Assembly: GCF_001752395.1 (NCBI RefSeq)
Contig: NZ_MKEK01000001.1
Span: 1,043,044-1,107,043, forward strand
Reading direction: 5' to 3'
Length of the DNA stretch: 64,000 bases
Source of the DNA: Rheinheimera salexigens
Lineage (GTDB): Bacteria > Pseudomonadota > Gammaproteobacteria > Enterobacterales > Alteromonadaceae
Notes under the pieces: model-generated
Database searches by the model: none
What the model was told of the DNA's origin: nothing
The model's input: the letters and a program-made list of their open reading frames with translations, nothing else
Position numbers and translations under genes: made by a program
Shown here: in pieces, positions 55,187 to 64,000 of the stretch
Layout: the number at the start of each line of letters is the position of its first letter
Position numbering within the stretch: the stretch's first letter is position 1

Positions 55187-56654
55187 GTTACAACAAGCAC
55201 TCGCTGATTTAGCCCATTTATTACCGCTACAACAAGATTGGTTCACACGATTATTGTTTCAATTATCGTTTAATGACATTGAAACCATCCAGACTTTAGG
55301 CGCGACGGGAAGTGGTAAGTCGACACTAGCCTTAGCCCTAGCTGAGCTACTATCTGAGCAGTTTAATGTTGCTTTGTTAACTGCCGTACCAGAAAAGCAA
55401 GCCATCACGGCTATTCAGCAACAATGGTTTGGTCATCAAGTGGATGCTACAGACTTTACTGCGCAAATTAATCAATATACAGCTGATCAAGAATTATGCT
55501 TAATTATTGATGATGGCCAAGATTATAGTGCGGCTTTTATGCAACTATTAACATCTTTGTCAGTACGTTGCTTTATATTTGCGACAAAGCCTGTGGTGCC
55601 AGCAGCATTAACCTTAACTATTAATCAAGCCGGACCTGAAGATGCCCAACAATTACTGGCAGCTGAAGAACTGAGCTCTGAACAGCTGGCACAACGCTTA
55701 GCAAGAGCCCAAGGTAATTTACATTACTTGCTGCAAGACATTACTGCAGAAAAGTCTCCTAAGCTTAAAGTAGATCGAGTTCAGGAAAATAAGCCACGCC
55801 TTATAGTCATGTTTAGTATTGCCATAGTGGCCATTTTAATTGCTGGCTTGGTTATTGGTTTTCAGCAGTTTTATGCAACTCATCAGCCAAAAATAACTAA
55901 ACAGAATGGCATAGAAAACGTTGCAGAGTTAGCATTAGTGCCAGAGCACAGCGTTATAGCTACTACGTCTGGTTTACCCAGCTCGACAGATAATGTTGAT
56001 ACTGAAATATCTAAAGCATATCAGCCTCAAGATACAACTGAACCATCGAAACCGCTAGATACAATTGAACTGGCTGAATTAAATAATACTATAAATACAG
56101 CCGCGTTAATTGAAGATAACGTTAGTGATCAAGTCGCTACTAAAAGCGTAAAAGCTGTCAGTAAAAAAATGTTAGTGACTGATAATGATACTGCAGTTTC
56201 GTCTACTATTGATGCAAGCAAATCCCAAAGCCAGTCGTCGGCGTTAGAGCCCGCTACAGCAGCTGTCGTGGATGCAAACCAGCAACTTGATGTTTCATTG
56301 GCAGCAGAGGTAACAGAAACAACAGAAGCAGGTTGCCACGAGCCGCAACTGATTGCGGCTAGTAACACTGCATCAGCGTTGCAACTGGCTGTGTTATCCA
56401 ATCCTGCGGCATTTAAACGTTTTTACAGCCGCTATCCTAAACTGGATATGTTATGTTACCAGCGGAGCTGGCAAGGTAAATCGCAAGTCGTGGTGTTATT
56501 AGGACCCTTTACTGATCCTAAACAAGCACTAGCTGCAAGAAAAAACTTACCGACAAAGTTAGCCGAATCGGGCAGTTTTGTTAAAAGCATAAAAGCCGTT
56601 CAAGCAGAGATCACTGCGTTTAATGTTAGCCAACAACTAAGTACTGTAGATTAA
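55173..56654 (+). CDS. damX: DamX-like AAA/SPOR cell division protein
   Basis: Bitopic inner membrane protein that joins the division ring through its SPOR domain. N-terminal AAA-type region (about 1-200) with a P-loop GATGSGKSTLALALA and LCLIIDDGQD; one membrane span (about 211-230, MFSIAIVAILIAGLVIGF); a long threonine/serine/alanine-rich periplasmic linker (about 235-395) of low complexity; and a C-terminal SPOR domain (about 400-480, LLGPFTDPKQALAARKNLP). 493 residues. The SPOR domain and the place between aroB and dam identify it. Confidence 0.92.
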   Translation: MDCTKLQQALADLAHLLPLQQDWFTRLLFQLSFNDIETIQTLGATGSGKSTLALALAELLSEQFNVALLTAVPEKQAITAIQQQWFGHQVDATDFTAQINQYTADQELCLIIDDGQDYSAAFMQLLTSLSVRCFIFATKPVVPAALTLTINQAGPEDAQQLLAAEELSSEQLAQRLARAQGNLHYLLQDITAEKSPKLKVDRVQENKPRLIVMFSIAIVAILIAGLVIGFQQFYATHQPKITKQNGIENVAELALVPEHSVIATTSGLPSSTDNVDTEISKAYQPQDTTEPSKPLDTIELAELNNTINTAALIEDNVSDQVATKSVKAVSKKMLVTDNDTAVSSTIDASKSQSQSSALEPATAAVVDANQQLDVSLAAEVTETTEAGCHEPQLIAASNTASALQLAVLSNPAAFKRFYSRYPKLDMLCYQRSWQGKSQVVVLLGPFTDPKQALAARKNLPTKLAESGSFVKSIKAVQAEITAFNVSQQLSTVD

Positions 56655-56656
56655 TT

Positions 56657-57496
56657 ATGATGGCGCAGTCAGAGCGTAAAAGCAGAGCATTTTTAAAGTG
56701 GGCTGGTGGCAAATATAAACTGGTCGATGAGATAAAACAGCATTTACCCGCCGCTAATTTGTTGATAGAGCCATTTGTTGGTGCCGCATCGGTATTTTTA
56801 AATACGGATTATAAGCATTATCAGCTTAACGACATTAATGCTGATTTAATTAGTTTATATAATATTGTTAAAGCCAAGCCCGAGCAATTTATTGCCGACG
56901 CCAATAGCACTTTTTGCGACAGTAGTAACCAGCGTAATAGCTACTTAAATATTCGCCAACAATTTAACCAAAGCCAAGATCAATATGAACGAGCGATATT
57001 ATTCTTGTATTTAAACCGGCATGGTTACAATGGTTTGTGTCGTTATAATTTATCGGGCAAATTTAATGTCCCGTTTGGCAGTTATAAAAAACCGTATTTT
57101 CCGTTAGCTGAATTATGGTTTTTTGCTGAAAAAGCCCAACGAGCAGAATTTGTTTGTAGTGGTTATCAACAGATTATGCAACAAGCGCCAACTGATGCGG
57201 TTATTTATTGTGATCCGCCTTATGTTCCGTTGAGTAAAACTGCTAGCTTTACCAGTTATGCCAGACAAGGTTTTAACTTAGATGATCAAGCCGCCCTTGC
57301 TAATCAAGCCGAACTATTACAGCAACGGGGTAATACCGTTGTTATTAGTAATCATGATACTACGCTCACCCGCAAAATTTATCATCAAGCCAAGTTACAT
57401 AGTATCCAAGTAGGGCGCTCTATTAGTCAAAATGGTGCGGGAAGAAAAAAAGTGGCAGAGTTATTTGCGGTTTATAAAGGAAAAAAAGTTAAATAA
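56657..57496 (+). CDS. dam: DNA adenine methylase (Dam)
   Basis: Methylates adenine in GATC, used in mismatch repair, replication timing and gene regulation. SAM-binding N-terminus FLKWAGGKYKLVDEI, DINADLISLY, catalytic motif IV CDPPYVPL (about residue 183), and SGKFNVPFGSYKKPYFP. 279 residues, as in E. coli (278). It begins 2 bases after damX in the same run. Position and sequence favour housekeeping Dam over a restriction-linked or phage enzyme. Confidence 0.97.
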   Translation: MMAQSERKSRAFLKWAGGKYKLVDEIKQHLPAANLLIEPFVGAASVFLNTDYKHYQLNDINADLISLYNIVKAKPEQFIADANSTFCDSSNQRNSYLNIRQQFNQSQDQYERAILFLYLNRHGYNGLCRYNLSGKFNVPFGSYKKPYFPLAELWFFAEKAQRAEFVCSGYQQIMQQAPTDAVIYCDPPYVPLSKTASFTSYARQGFNLDDQAALANQAELLQQRGNTVVISNHDTTLTRKIYHQAKLHSIQVGRSISQNGAGRKKVAELFAVYKGKKVK

Positions 57497-57505
57497 ATAG
57501 CTAAA

Positions 57506-57736
57506 TTAACTTAAAACCCAACTGACAATAAATAGTAAAGTAAACACAAATATTAATGTGAATACAATGGCAGTAATAATATAAGGAATGGGATTTTTAT
57601 CGCTAAAATCATGCTGCCGCTGTTGTTCGGACTGGACACCAATTAACGCACCAAACACAGCCTTAAGTACTTTAAAAAAACCTGGGCTGGTTTTACTGTT
57701 TAAACTTGCTTTATTATTTCTTTGCAGGGGATACAC
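57506..57736 (-). CDS. DUF2970 small membrane protein
   Basis: 76-residue protein. A polar N-terminus with GFFKVLKAVFGALIGVQSEQQRQHDF (the DUF2970 signature block) is followed by a single C-terminal membrane span (about 52-74, IITAIVFTLIFVFTLLFIVSWVL). Function unknown; such proteins are common in Alteromonadales. Convergent with dam (9 bases apart), and its start overlaps the end of the next upstream gene by 23 bases, so the two are likely expressed together. Confidence 0.8.
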   Translation of the reverse strand: MYPLQRNNKASLNSKTSPGFFKVLKAVFGALIGVQSEQQRQHDFSDKNPIPYIITAIVFTLIFVFTLLFIVSWVLS

Positions 57737-57962
57737 GGTTAATTAATTCTAGTAAATCTACAAAATGAAATTGGGTTGAACGGCTTTGGCCTTTAAGCCA
57801 ACTAAACCAACTTTGATTATTAGCTTGAGCACAAGAGGGAGGATTGTCATTACTAGCTTCTTGGCAGTTTTGTGCAGCAGGAAGGCTAAAATACAGGCCA
57901 GCAACAACAACAACAAGCGTAGCACTTATTAAAGTAACTTTTAATGTTAGTGTTGATTTCAT
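57714..57962 (-). CDS. Small hypothetical exported or membrane-anchored protein
   Basis: 82 residues, not recognised. An N-terminal hydrophobic segment (about 9-28, VTLISATLVVVVAGLYFSLPA) acts as signal peptide or anchor, followed by a short polar region with two cysteines (NCQEASNDNPPSC) that could form a disulfide, and a helical tail (FHFVDLLELINRV). AAGGG precedes the ATG by about 6 bases. It reads toward, and overlaps, the DUF2970 gene. Divergent from rpe. Confidence 0.6.
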   Translation of the reverse strand: MKSTLTLKVTLISATLVVVVAGLYFSLPAAQNCQEASNDNPPSCAQANNQSWFSWLKGQSRSTQFHFVDLLELINRVSPAKK

Positions 57963-58151
57963 GTTAATTCCCTTTTACTTGCAAGCTGAGCAATCATAAA
58001 ACATTTGCAAGTTTGATACAAGCTGCTTAATTAATGCTCAAAAAGCACCAAGGTAATTCATTACGCTAAATTGGTATGTTCTGCAAAAATTACTATTGTA
58101 ATCAGTTATAATCTTTATACATTATTTGTTTTAACTTATATGGAAAACATT

Positions 58152-58826
58152 ATGCAGCCTTATCTTATTGCTCCTTCAATTCTTTCTGCTGATTTTGCCC
58201 GTTTAGGCGATGATGTCGCGGCAGTACTAGCTGCTGATGCTGATGTAGTTCATTTTGATGTGATGGATAATCATTACGTACCCAATTTAACGATGGGGCC
58301 TATGGTCTGTAAAGCTTTACGCGATTACGGCATTACCGCGCCTATAGATGTCCACTTAATGGTAGAGCCTGTTGATGCGTTAGTGCCACAATTTGCCAAA
58401 GCCGGCGCTAGCATTATTAGCTTTCATCCTGAAGCATCAAAACACATTGACCGCACAGTACAGTTAATTAAAGATCACGGCTGCCAAGCAGGTTTAGTGT
58501 TTAATCCAGCAACGCCATTAAGTTATCTAGATTATATGTTAGATAAAATCGACTTAGTGTTATTAATGTCGGTTAACCCGGGTTTTGGTGGTCAAAAGTT
58601 TATTCCCGCGACATTAGATAAACTTGCCGCTGTAAGAAAGTTAATTGATAGTCGTGGTTTAGATGTTCGCTTAGAAGTTGATGGCGGCGTTACTATTGAT
58701 AATATTAATGCTATTGCACAAGCTGGAGCGGATATGTTTGTTGCGGGTTCGGCGATTTTTAACACCGATAATTACGCCGATGCTATTGCTAAAATGCGCC
58801 AACAATTAGCCTTAGTAGCACGATAA
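58152..58826 (+). CDS. rpe: Ribulose-phosphate 3-epimerase (Rpe)
   Basis: Interconverts ribulose 5-phosphate and xylulose 5-phosphate in the pentose phosphate pathway. TIM barrel with [54 protein letters not shown] and EVDGGV. The ATG at 58152 gives the normal N-terminus (MQPYLIAPS, 224 residues), with GGAAAA upstream; a 27-residue in-frame extension from 58071 is not family-like. A TATAAT at 58107-58112 may be part of its promoter. Confidence 0.96.
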   Translation: MQPYLIAPSILSADFARLGDDVAAVLAADADVVHFDVMDNHYVPNLTMGPMVCKALRDYGITAPIDVHLMVEPVDALVPQFAKAGASIISFHPEASKHIDRTVQLIKDHGCQAGLVFNPATPLSYLDYMLDKIDLVLLMSVNPGFGGQKFIPATLDKLAAVRKLIDSRGLDVRLEVDGGVTIDNINAIAQAGADMFVAGSAIFNTDNYADAIAKMRQQLALVAR

Positions 58827-58983
58827 TTAGTAGCAAACCGGTGTTATAACTATTTAAATTGTGTCAATCGGGCGCACTCGATAAGCTTGATTAGCCACTA
58901 CAAATCGGTCAAAAGCTTATGCTAAGCAAAAAGTGAAGCGGCATTTGCCTTAATTAATAATATAAATAGAAGTGAAAATAATT

Positions 58984-59988
58984 ATGAGTAACAAACCCAT
59001 TGTATTTAGTGGTGCGCAACCGTCAGGTCAGCTAACAATTGGTAATTATCTGGGGGCGTTACAGCAGTGGGATAAAATGCAAGACGATTTTAATTGTTTA
59101 TATTGCATTGTCGATTTACACGCCATCACCGTCCGTCAAGAGCCAGAAAAGCTTAGAGCGGCCTCATTAGATAGCTTAGCGTTGTATTTAGCTTGTGGTA
59201 TCGATCCAGCGCGTTCTGCGGTATTTATGCAGTCGCATGTGCCAGAGCATAGCCAATTAGCCTGGGTGCTAAGTTGTTATACCCAGTTTGGTGAATTAAA
59301 CCGCATGACTCAGTTTAAAGATAAATCAGAGCGACATAATAATAATGTTAACGCTGGTTTATTTACTTATCCAGTATTAATGGCGGCCGATATTTTATTG
59401 TATCAAACCAACCAAGTTCCGGTTGGCCACGATCAAAAGCAGCATTTAGAATTAGCCCGTGATGTTGCTACGCGTTTTAATGCTGTGCATGGTGATGTGC
59501 TTACGGTACCGGAGCCGTTTATTCCAGGTGTTGCTGCGCGGGTTATGAGCTTACAAGAGCCAACAAAGAAGATGTCTAAGTCGGATGAAAATCCATGGAA
59601 CTTTGTAGGCTTGTTGGAAGAGCCGAAGATGATCAGTAAAAAGTTTAAAAAAGCCATGACTGACTCACAAGATCCACCACGAGTATATTTTGATGTGGAA
59701 AATAAGCCAGGTGTCGCTAACTTACTCAGTATCTATAGTGGTGTTACCGGTAAAACAGTGGCGGCATTAGAGGCAGAATATGAAGGCAAAATGTACGGCC
59801 ACTTAAAAACCGACGTAGCCGATGCGGTAATTGCTTTATTAGAGCCAGTACAACAGAAGTTTAAGGACCTGCGCCAAGATCAAGACACCTTAAATACTGT
59901 TATGCGCGCTGGTGCTGATAATGCACGGCAACGCGCTGCAGTAACCTTAGCAAAAGTAAACCAAGCTGTTGGCTTTGTAACGCCTTAA
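58984..59988 (+). CDS. trpS: Tryptophanyl-tRNA synthetase (TrpS)
   Basis: Class I aminoacyl-tRNA synthetase charging tRNA-Trp. HIGH-type motif [14 protein letters not shown] (about 12-25), KMSKS motif [10 protein letters not shown] (about 193-202), [11 protein letters not shown] and [16 protein letters not shown]. Starting at the ATG 58984 gives [10 protein letters not shown] and 334 residues, the usual length; an in-frame GTG four codons earlier is less likely. The 157-base gap from rpe lacks the gph phosphatase gene present at this place in E. coli. Confidence 0.97.
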   Translation: MSNKPIVFSGAQPSGQLTIGNYLGALQQWDKMQDDFNCLYCIVDLHAITVRQEPEKLRAASLDSLALYLACGIDPARSAVFMQSHVPEHSQLAWVLSCYTQFGELNRMTQFKDKSERHNNNVNAGLFTYPVLMAADILLYQTNQVPVGHDQKQHLELARDVATRFNAVHGDVLTVPEPFIPGVAARVMSLQEPTKKMSKSDENPWNFVGLLEEPKMISKKFKKAMTDSQDPPRVYFDVENKPGVANLLSIYSGVTGKTVAALEAEYEGKMYGHLKTDVADAVIALLEPVQQKFKDLRQDQDTLNTVMRAGADNARQRAAVTLAKVNQAVGFVTP

Positions 59989-60023
59989 TTAACTAGCCTA
60001 CAAAGTGCTAGCCATTAATTCTC

Positions 60024-60046
60024 ACGCTAGGTTGATAACTTAGCGT
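60024..60046. repeat. Imperfect inverted repeat at the convergent trpS/pelG junction
   Basis: ACGCTAGGTT (60024-60033) and AACTTAGCGT (60037-60046) pair with one mismatch around a 3-base loop. It covers the pelG stop codon and lies 36 bases after trpS. No T run, so only a weak terminator candidate. Confidence 0.45.
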
Positions 60047-61407
60047 TGTAGCATAAAGGTTTCATATTCTAAGCGTAGAAACTGTCTGTTAATTAGCATC
60101 AGGCCTAGCAAGGTGCTGATTAACATTGATAATGCAAATCCGTAACCGTAAAATTGTGGTCCTAACTGCACTGATAATTCTGACAAGACTAAGTTACTGC
60201 TGGCCATAACAATTATGAGGGTTAGGGCTTGATAACGCTTATCTAAATAAAACATGACATTAAGAATTGCCATAACTAATACTTGCAGTGATACACCAAC
60301 TAAATCGACATAAAGCAGGTGCAAATAGGCTAAGTCAATTTGTAGTAAAGTAAGTATTTCCTCACTCCATAACAGTAGCAATCCTAAAGTGATACCTTGA
60401 ATTTTAAAAATTTGGTATAAACTATTTTTACAATCAAACACCATTTTATCTTTTAAAATAAAGATAGCTTCTAAAGTGCCACCTTCGCGTACGGTTTGAT
60501 AAAACTTTTCATTTGAGGCTGCAAAATCAGTTTCCATATGCAGCATAAACACTGCCATACCTGGAATAATAGCCAGGTAGGCAATAAAAATAGGTAAATC
60601 ATAAATATAGGAAGCACGAAAAATATCAATGACGTTAAATGATACTTCAGAGTGAAACCAAAATACGAACTTATCGACCCAAACACCTAAGTTATACAGC
60701 AGTCCACACCAAGCTAAAGAGTAAAAGGCTTTACGTCGATTTAAAAATTGGAATGACACCAACGAAATAGAACTGTAATTACGTAAGATAAAAAATAACA
60801 ATATAAAAGCAATTAAGGCTTGGCAGACTGCGAATATAATTAATAAGCCAAGTATGCCGTAAGGCGGTAATAACCAAGAGGCTATTACCATAATGCTATA
60901 CCCGCCAAGCAAGGTTAAAACAATACGATAGTATTGTTTCATACCGCTTAAAAACACGATAATTAACCATAAATTACACAAAGCGACAAAACCACAGAAT
61001 AAAGCAATTTTTAAAGCAGGAGGTAAACCGGTTTGGCTTAATACTGCTATAGCTAGCATACAGGCTAATACTGACACCGTTAGCATACAGCCTAATAAAT
61101 TAGGTGTGACCAGCTGTTCTTTTTTCTCAAAAATTCGATCAGAAATAAACCGGGTTAATAATAGCTGAAACAGCCCACTTAAAATTAATGAACCTGCCAT
61201 CATATACGTCACTAATACAAGGTACTGGATAATCAAAGTACTAGGCAGCACTCGGCCAATACTTAACATACCAATGACCATTAGCGCTAGAATGGATAGC
61301 ACCCAAGGACCAGAGCCTACCACAGCCGCTAAACCATAAGCTTCAAGATAAGAAAGTAGCGTATTTTTCTTCAGGATCCGTCTTAATTCAAAGCCTATTC
61401 CTGCCAC
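60040..61407 (-). CDS. pelG: Pel polysaccharide flippase-like membrane protein PelG
   Basis: Twelve-span MOP/Wzx-like inner membrane protein that moves the Pel polymer across the inner membrane with PelD, PelE and PelF. The GTG at 61407 gives the standard PelG start (AGIGFELRRILKK, then LLSYLEAYGLAAVVGSGPWVLSI) and 455 residues, near the P. aeruginosa protein (456); a longer frame from 61509 adds 34 unrelated residues lying inside pelF. Other stretches: YLEAYGLAAVVGSGPW, YNLGVWVDKFVFWF, and FLRLEYETFMLQR at the end. The start overlaps the pelF end by 13 bases. Confidence 0.95.
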   Translation of the reverse strand: MAGIGFELRRILKKNTLLSYLEAYGLAAVVGSGPWVLSILALMVIGMLSIGRVLPSTLIIQYLVLVTYMMAGSLILSGLFQLLLTRFISDRIFEKKEQLVTPNLLGCMLTVSVLACMLAIAVLSQTGLPPALKIALFCGFVALCNLWLIIVFLSGMKQYYRIVLTLLGGYSIMVIASWLLPPYGILGLLIIFAVCQALIAFILLFFILRNYSSISLVSFQFLNRRKAFYSLAWCGLLYNLGVWVDKFVFWFHSEVSFNVIDIFRASYIYDLPIFIAYLAIIPGMAVFMLHMETDFAASNEKFYQTVREGGTLEAIFILKDKMVFDCKNSLYQIFKIQGITLGLLLLWSEEILTLLQIDLAYLHLLYVDLVGVSLQVLVMAILNVMFYLDKRYQALTLIIVMASSNLVLSELSVQLGPQFYGYGFALSMLISTLLGLMLINRQFLRLEYETFMLQR

Positions 61408-62900
61408 GTTAAATGCTCCTGATAAAGGCGTTGATAGCGCTGATACATAGTGGATTCCTGATAATATTTTTTTACTCGTTGATAACCATTTTCCGACATT
61501 GATTGCCAATGTTTATCATCTGATAATAGTGTCAGTAAGGCCTTACTAGCTTGGTTAGGATCGGCAATATTTATAATGTAACCGCATTTACCTAACTGTT
61601 TGTCTTCTTCATTCATGCCTTCGATAATCTCACGACAAGCACCGACGTCAGTGGCAATACAAGGTATGCCAGCAGCCATAGCTTCCAGTAACACTAAAGG
61701 TTGGGCTTCACTAATCGACGTCAGCATACAAGCACCTAACTGAGGTAAGATTTCAGCCACATTCTGCATACCCAAAAACTGAATGTGTTGTTTAAGATCT
61801 AAGCTATTAATTAACAACTCACACTCTTTAACATAGCCGGGATCTTCTTCGGTAGGACCAATAATCCAACCTTGAAGATCAGGTTGTTGGTTAATGGCGA
61901 CTCGGATGGTGCGGATAAAGGTTTTTATATCTTTTATAGGAACAACCCGACCAATTAAGCCGACTATTTTGGGTGGTGTGCTATTACGCTGTTGATACGC
62001 CGCAGCAAAACGCTGCATATTAATGCCATTTACGATAATGTCGGTTTTACTAATGGGCGCACCATCTTTAATTTGCCGCTGCCGATTGCCTTCATATAAG
62101 GCGATAATGTCATTGGCTTGATCATATGCAGTGCGGCCCAATTGTTGAAAAAAGTTAATCCAAGTTTGCCTAGTTTGTTCAATTTTTTTGTGAATACTGG
62201 TGTCTAGGGCGCTATGCCGATCCTTAATCCAACTGGCTTGGGTTAAGTCTATTGTGCGCTCTTTAGTATAAATACCGTGTTCTGTTAATAAGAAGGGCAC
62301 TTGTTGACTTTGTTTGGCCATGGCGCCTAAAAATCCAGCGTAGCCAGTTGAAATACTATGAAATAGGCTAGCGGAGGGCAGTTTCCGAGCAATTTTAGCT
62401 AAAGTAAACAAAGGACTATAAATATTTCTAAAGGTCCAAAAATAATCGACAAAAGATTGATTGCCAGATTGTTCAAAATATAAATCGACTAATACTTGCC
62501 ACGAACGCTCACTGTATAAAAAATCTTCGTAACTTAAACTTTTTTTATGACCCAGTTGGCTAATTAAGGTTTCTAACTGATCTGCTGATAAGGGTTGGTC
62601 AGCGTTTTTAAACCGGGCTAATACTGATTGCCACATGGTAAACGCTTGCTTTTTACCCACTCGAGCTCTTGGCGATAAAATGCCATCGCGATCCATTAAA
62701 TAATGTTCTTCTAAGCCAACAACATTTTCAGGTAATTCATAATGTTGCTTACCATAAAAAGCTTTACTGCCACCAATAAAAACTAAATAAAAGCTATATT
62801 GTGGCATGCCAGTAATAAGTTGATGCACCCAGCTAGAAACACCGCCTCGCACATAAGGGTAAGTTCCTTCTAGCAATAAGCAAATATCAATGTGCTTCAT
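61395..62900 (-). CDS. pelF: Pel glycosyltransferase PelF (GT4)
   Basis: Cytoplasmic GT-B glycosyltransferase that polymerises Pel from UDP-N-acetyl sugars. DICLLLEGTYPYVRGGVSSWVHQLI at the N-terminus and YSFYLVFIG are PelF-specific; the C-terminal Rossmann domain has GLIGRVVPIKDIKTFI, IIGPTEEDPGY and the ExxxE-type nucleotide-sugar motif SEAQPLVLLEAMAAGIPCIATDVGACRE. 501 residues, typical. Overlaps pelE by 14 bases and pelG by 13 bases, so strong translational coupling. Confidence 0.96.
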   Translation of the reverse strand: MKHIDICLLLEGTYPYVRGGVSSWVHQLITGMPQYSFYLVFIGGSKAFYGKQHYELPENVVGLEEHYLMDRDGILSPRARVGKKQAFTMWQSVLARFKNADQPLSADQLETLISQLGHKKSLSYEDFLYSERSWQVLVDLYFEQSGNQSFVDYFWTFRNIYSPLFTLAKIARKLPSASLFHSISTGYAGFLGAMAKQSQQVPFLLTEHGIYTKERTIDLTQASWIKDRHSALDTSIHKKIEQTRQTWINFFQQLGRTAYDQANDIIALYEGNRQRQIKDGAPISKTDIIVNGINMQRFAAAYQQRNSTPPKIVGLIGRVVPIKDIKTFIRTIRVAINQQPDLQGWIIGPTEEDPGYVKECELLINSLDLKQHIQFLGMQNVAEILPQLGACMLTSISEAQPLVLLEAMAAGIPCIATDVGACREIIEGMNEEDKQLGKCGYIINIADPNQASKALLTLLSDDKHWQSMSENGYQRVKKYYQESTMYQRYQRLYQEHLTWQE

Positions 62901-63867
62901 GAGACCAAAACTCCTTCAGCTCATTAAGATTCTCACCATCAGTCGTCGGTATATTTCTTAATAAATTATCAATGCTTTTATAATCGCCTGTAGCAAATGC
63001 AGCTTCGGCTAAATAGGGTGCTACTTGGCGTAATAACAGACCATTGTGCTTAGCTTGCTGTAAATAACTGATGGCTTCAGGGTATTGCTTTAACTCAAGT
63101 AATACTCGGCCTAGTTTAAGCTGGGCTTGCGCTGTTGGTTGCAGTTGTTCTGCTTGCAGTAGATATTGCTTGGCTTGGGTTAAGTAATGGTCTTTCAATG
63201 GGCCATCAGCGATGCCTAAATAACATAACTCCCAATACAAAGCGGCCATTTGATAATAAGTCGCACTGTTTTCATCTGCTGTTAAGCTGGTATTTAAAAC
63301 ATCTAATTTTTGGTTAATGGCGAATTCAATTTTTTCTATAGCGGCATAAGCTAATAGCCGTACATCGTCAACTTTATCGGTTAAGGCCAATTTTAGTAAT
63401 GGCATAGCTTCACGCTGAGGTAAAAAACGACAGGCATTTACCGCAATTAAACGCCGATCTTCAGAGGGGTTAAATAGCAGTATGTCTTTAAGCGCAGCCG
63501 TACCATATTGAGAGTGTTCAAATACATCTGAATGCAGCGGTAATTGCAAAACATCAGAACGTTGCCAACCCATTCCTTGTTGTTTTTTCGGGAAATAAAG
63601 TGCAATTAAAAATATTAAGGTTAAACCCGTCATTCCCACAACAGGCATACTAAAAGCAATAGTAAAAATAAACGCTATAGCGGGTATAACAGGTCTTTTA
63701 TATTGCATGGGCAAGACTAACCAGCAGACAATGGTGAAACTCGCTGTGCTGATGGCATGACTACTGGCATAACCTAGCCAACCCGCAAAACTAAGTTGGT
63801 CTAAGCTTAAAAAATACAGACTTGCTGACTCAAAAAGAATCGTTTGCAGAATCAACCAAATCTTCAT
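62887..63867 (-). CDS. pelE: PelE-like TPR inner membrane protein
   Basis: 326 residues. Two or three membrane segments at the N-terminus (IWLILQTILFESASLYFL, ISTASFTIVCWLVL, IPAIAFIFTIAFSMPVVGMTGLTLIFLIAL), then a soluble region with HEAT-like and TPR-like helices (about 125-310, for example AQLKLGRVLLELKQYPEAISYLQQAK). This matches PelE, which holds PelD, PelF and PelG together at the inner membrane. AGGAG lies 7-11 bases upstream of the ATG, inside the preceding gene, which overlaps it by 38 bases. Identification relies partly on the pel order. Confidence 0.85.
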   Translation of the reverse strand: MKIWLILQTILFESASLYFLSLDQLSFAGWLGYASSHAISTASFTIVCWLVLPMQYKRPVIPAIAFIFTIAFSMPVVGMTGLTLIFLIALYFPKKQQGMGWQRSDVLQLPLHSDVFEHSQYGTAALKDILLFNPSEDRRLIAVNACRFLPQREAMPLLKLALTDKVDDVRLLAYAAIEKIEFAINQKLDVLNTSLTADENSATYYQMAALYWELCYLGIADGPLKDHYLTQAKQYLLQAEQLQPTAQAQLKLGRVLLELKQYPEAISYLQQAKHNGLLLRQVAPYLAEAAFATGDYKSIDNLLRNIPTTDGENLNELKEFWSHEAH

Positions 63868-64000
63868 TTAGCGCTCCTAAGTCTTCAAGTAAGCTATTAA
63901 CTTGCTGTAATTGCTGGCTAACAATTAATGGCCCAATAACTTCAAGATCCTGAGATTTTATTTCATTATCATTGGCTAACATTGTGCTAATACGTTCGAT
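63830..64000 (-). CDS. 3' end of a gene preceding pelE, probably pelD (partial)
   Basis: Open minus-strand frame from the window edge to a TGA at 63830-63832, 56 codons visible. The product is helical and acidic (ISTMLANDNEIKSQDLEVIG, then QQLQQVNSLLEDLGALNEDL). By the usual pelABCDEFG order this would be pelD, the c-di-GMP receptor of the Pel machinery, but these residues alone do not prove it: they would be a tail after the GGDEF-like domain. It overlaps pelE by 38 bases. Confidence 0.6.
   Translation of the reverse strand: MERISTMLANDNEIKSQDLEVIGPLIVSQQLQQVNSLLEDLGALNEDLVDSANDSF

Noticed and set aside
60040..61509. Longer PelG with 34 extra residues
   Set aside because: The extension lies inside the pelF coding sequence; the GTG at 61407 gives the conserved PelG start.

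Overview
The window reads as a chromosomal segment of a gammaproteobacterium of the order Alteromonadales, most like the Rheinheimera/Alishewanella/Arsukibacterium group. This placement is inferred from gene content and order (ntrBC-DUF4124-glnA-typA, hslVU-DUF971, pilMNOPQ-aroKB-damX-dam-rpe-trpS, pel genes) and a moderately AT-rich base composition. Species cannot be named from the sequence alone. Almost all of it is densely packed core genome. I saw no tRNA, rRNA, CRISPR array, insertion sequence or prophage.

Layout. 1-1897: Cpx-type envelope-stress locus (partial sensor kinase, a response regulator with a damaged 3' end, divergent CpxP-like protein). 1898-3373: AT-rich stretch with one unrecognised secreted cysteine-rich protein behind an 8-bp tandem repeat. 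3407-8129: nitrogen regulation (ntrC, ntrB, a DUF4124 protein, glnA) with NtrC-type palindromes. 8507-14062: typA, yihY, a yiiD-like acetyltransferase/thioesterase, rlmF and a membrane protein with an Mrr-like domain. 14289-16316: chemoreceptor. 16471-23403: histidine utilisation (hutH-hutU-hutC, divergent hutI, convergent hutG) with rraA. 23592-30806: GGDEF/EAL protein, DUF971 protein, hslU, hslV, SPOR protein, priA. 31017-32769: rpmE and a short malic enzyme. 32845-37004: metJ and the divergent metB, a MetL-like kinase and metF. 37090-40080: large propeller-GGDEF sensor. 40199-45618: argCBFGH. 45752-59988: mrcA, divergent pilMNOPQ, aroK, aroB, damX, dam, two small membrane proteins, rpe, trpS. 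60040-64000: pelG, pelF, pelE and the 3' end of a preceding gene, probably pelD.

How the genes work together. Several regulons carry visible control sites: a CpxR-like direct repeat before cpxP, NtrC palindromes before ntrB and glnA plus a sigma-54-like element for glnA, a HutC-like palindrome between hutC and hutI, tandem Met boxes between metJ and metB, and two ARG boxes before argC. Histidine breakdown feeds glutamate to the nitrogen network. The diguanylate cyclase and phosphodiesterase proteins, type IV pilus assembly genes and Pel polysaccharide genes together suggest a surface-attaching, biofilm-forming lifestyle.

I did not find a convincing new multigene system. The items most worth a second look are the damaged cpxR end, the repeat-preceded orphan secreted protein, the MetL-like protein that stops just before the homoserine dehydrogenase domain, the membrane protein with a degenerate Mrr-like domain, and several tandem or inverted repeats at gene edges.
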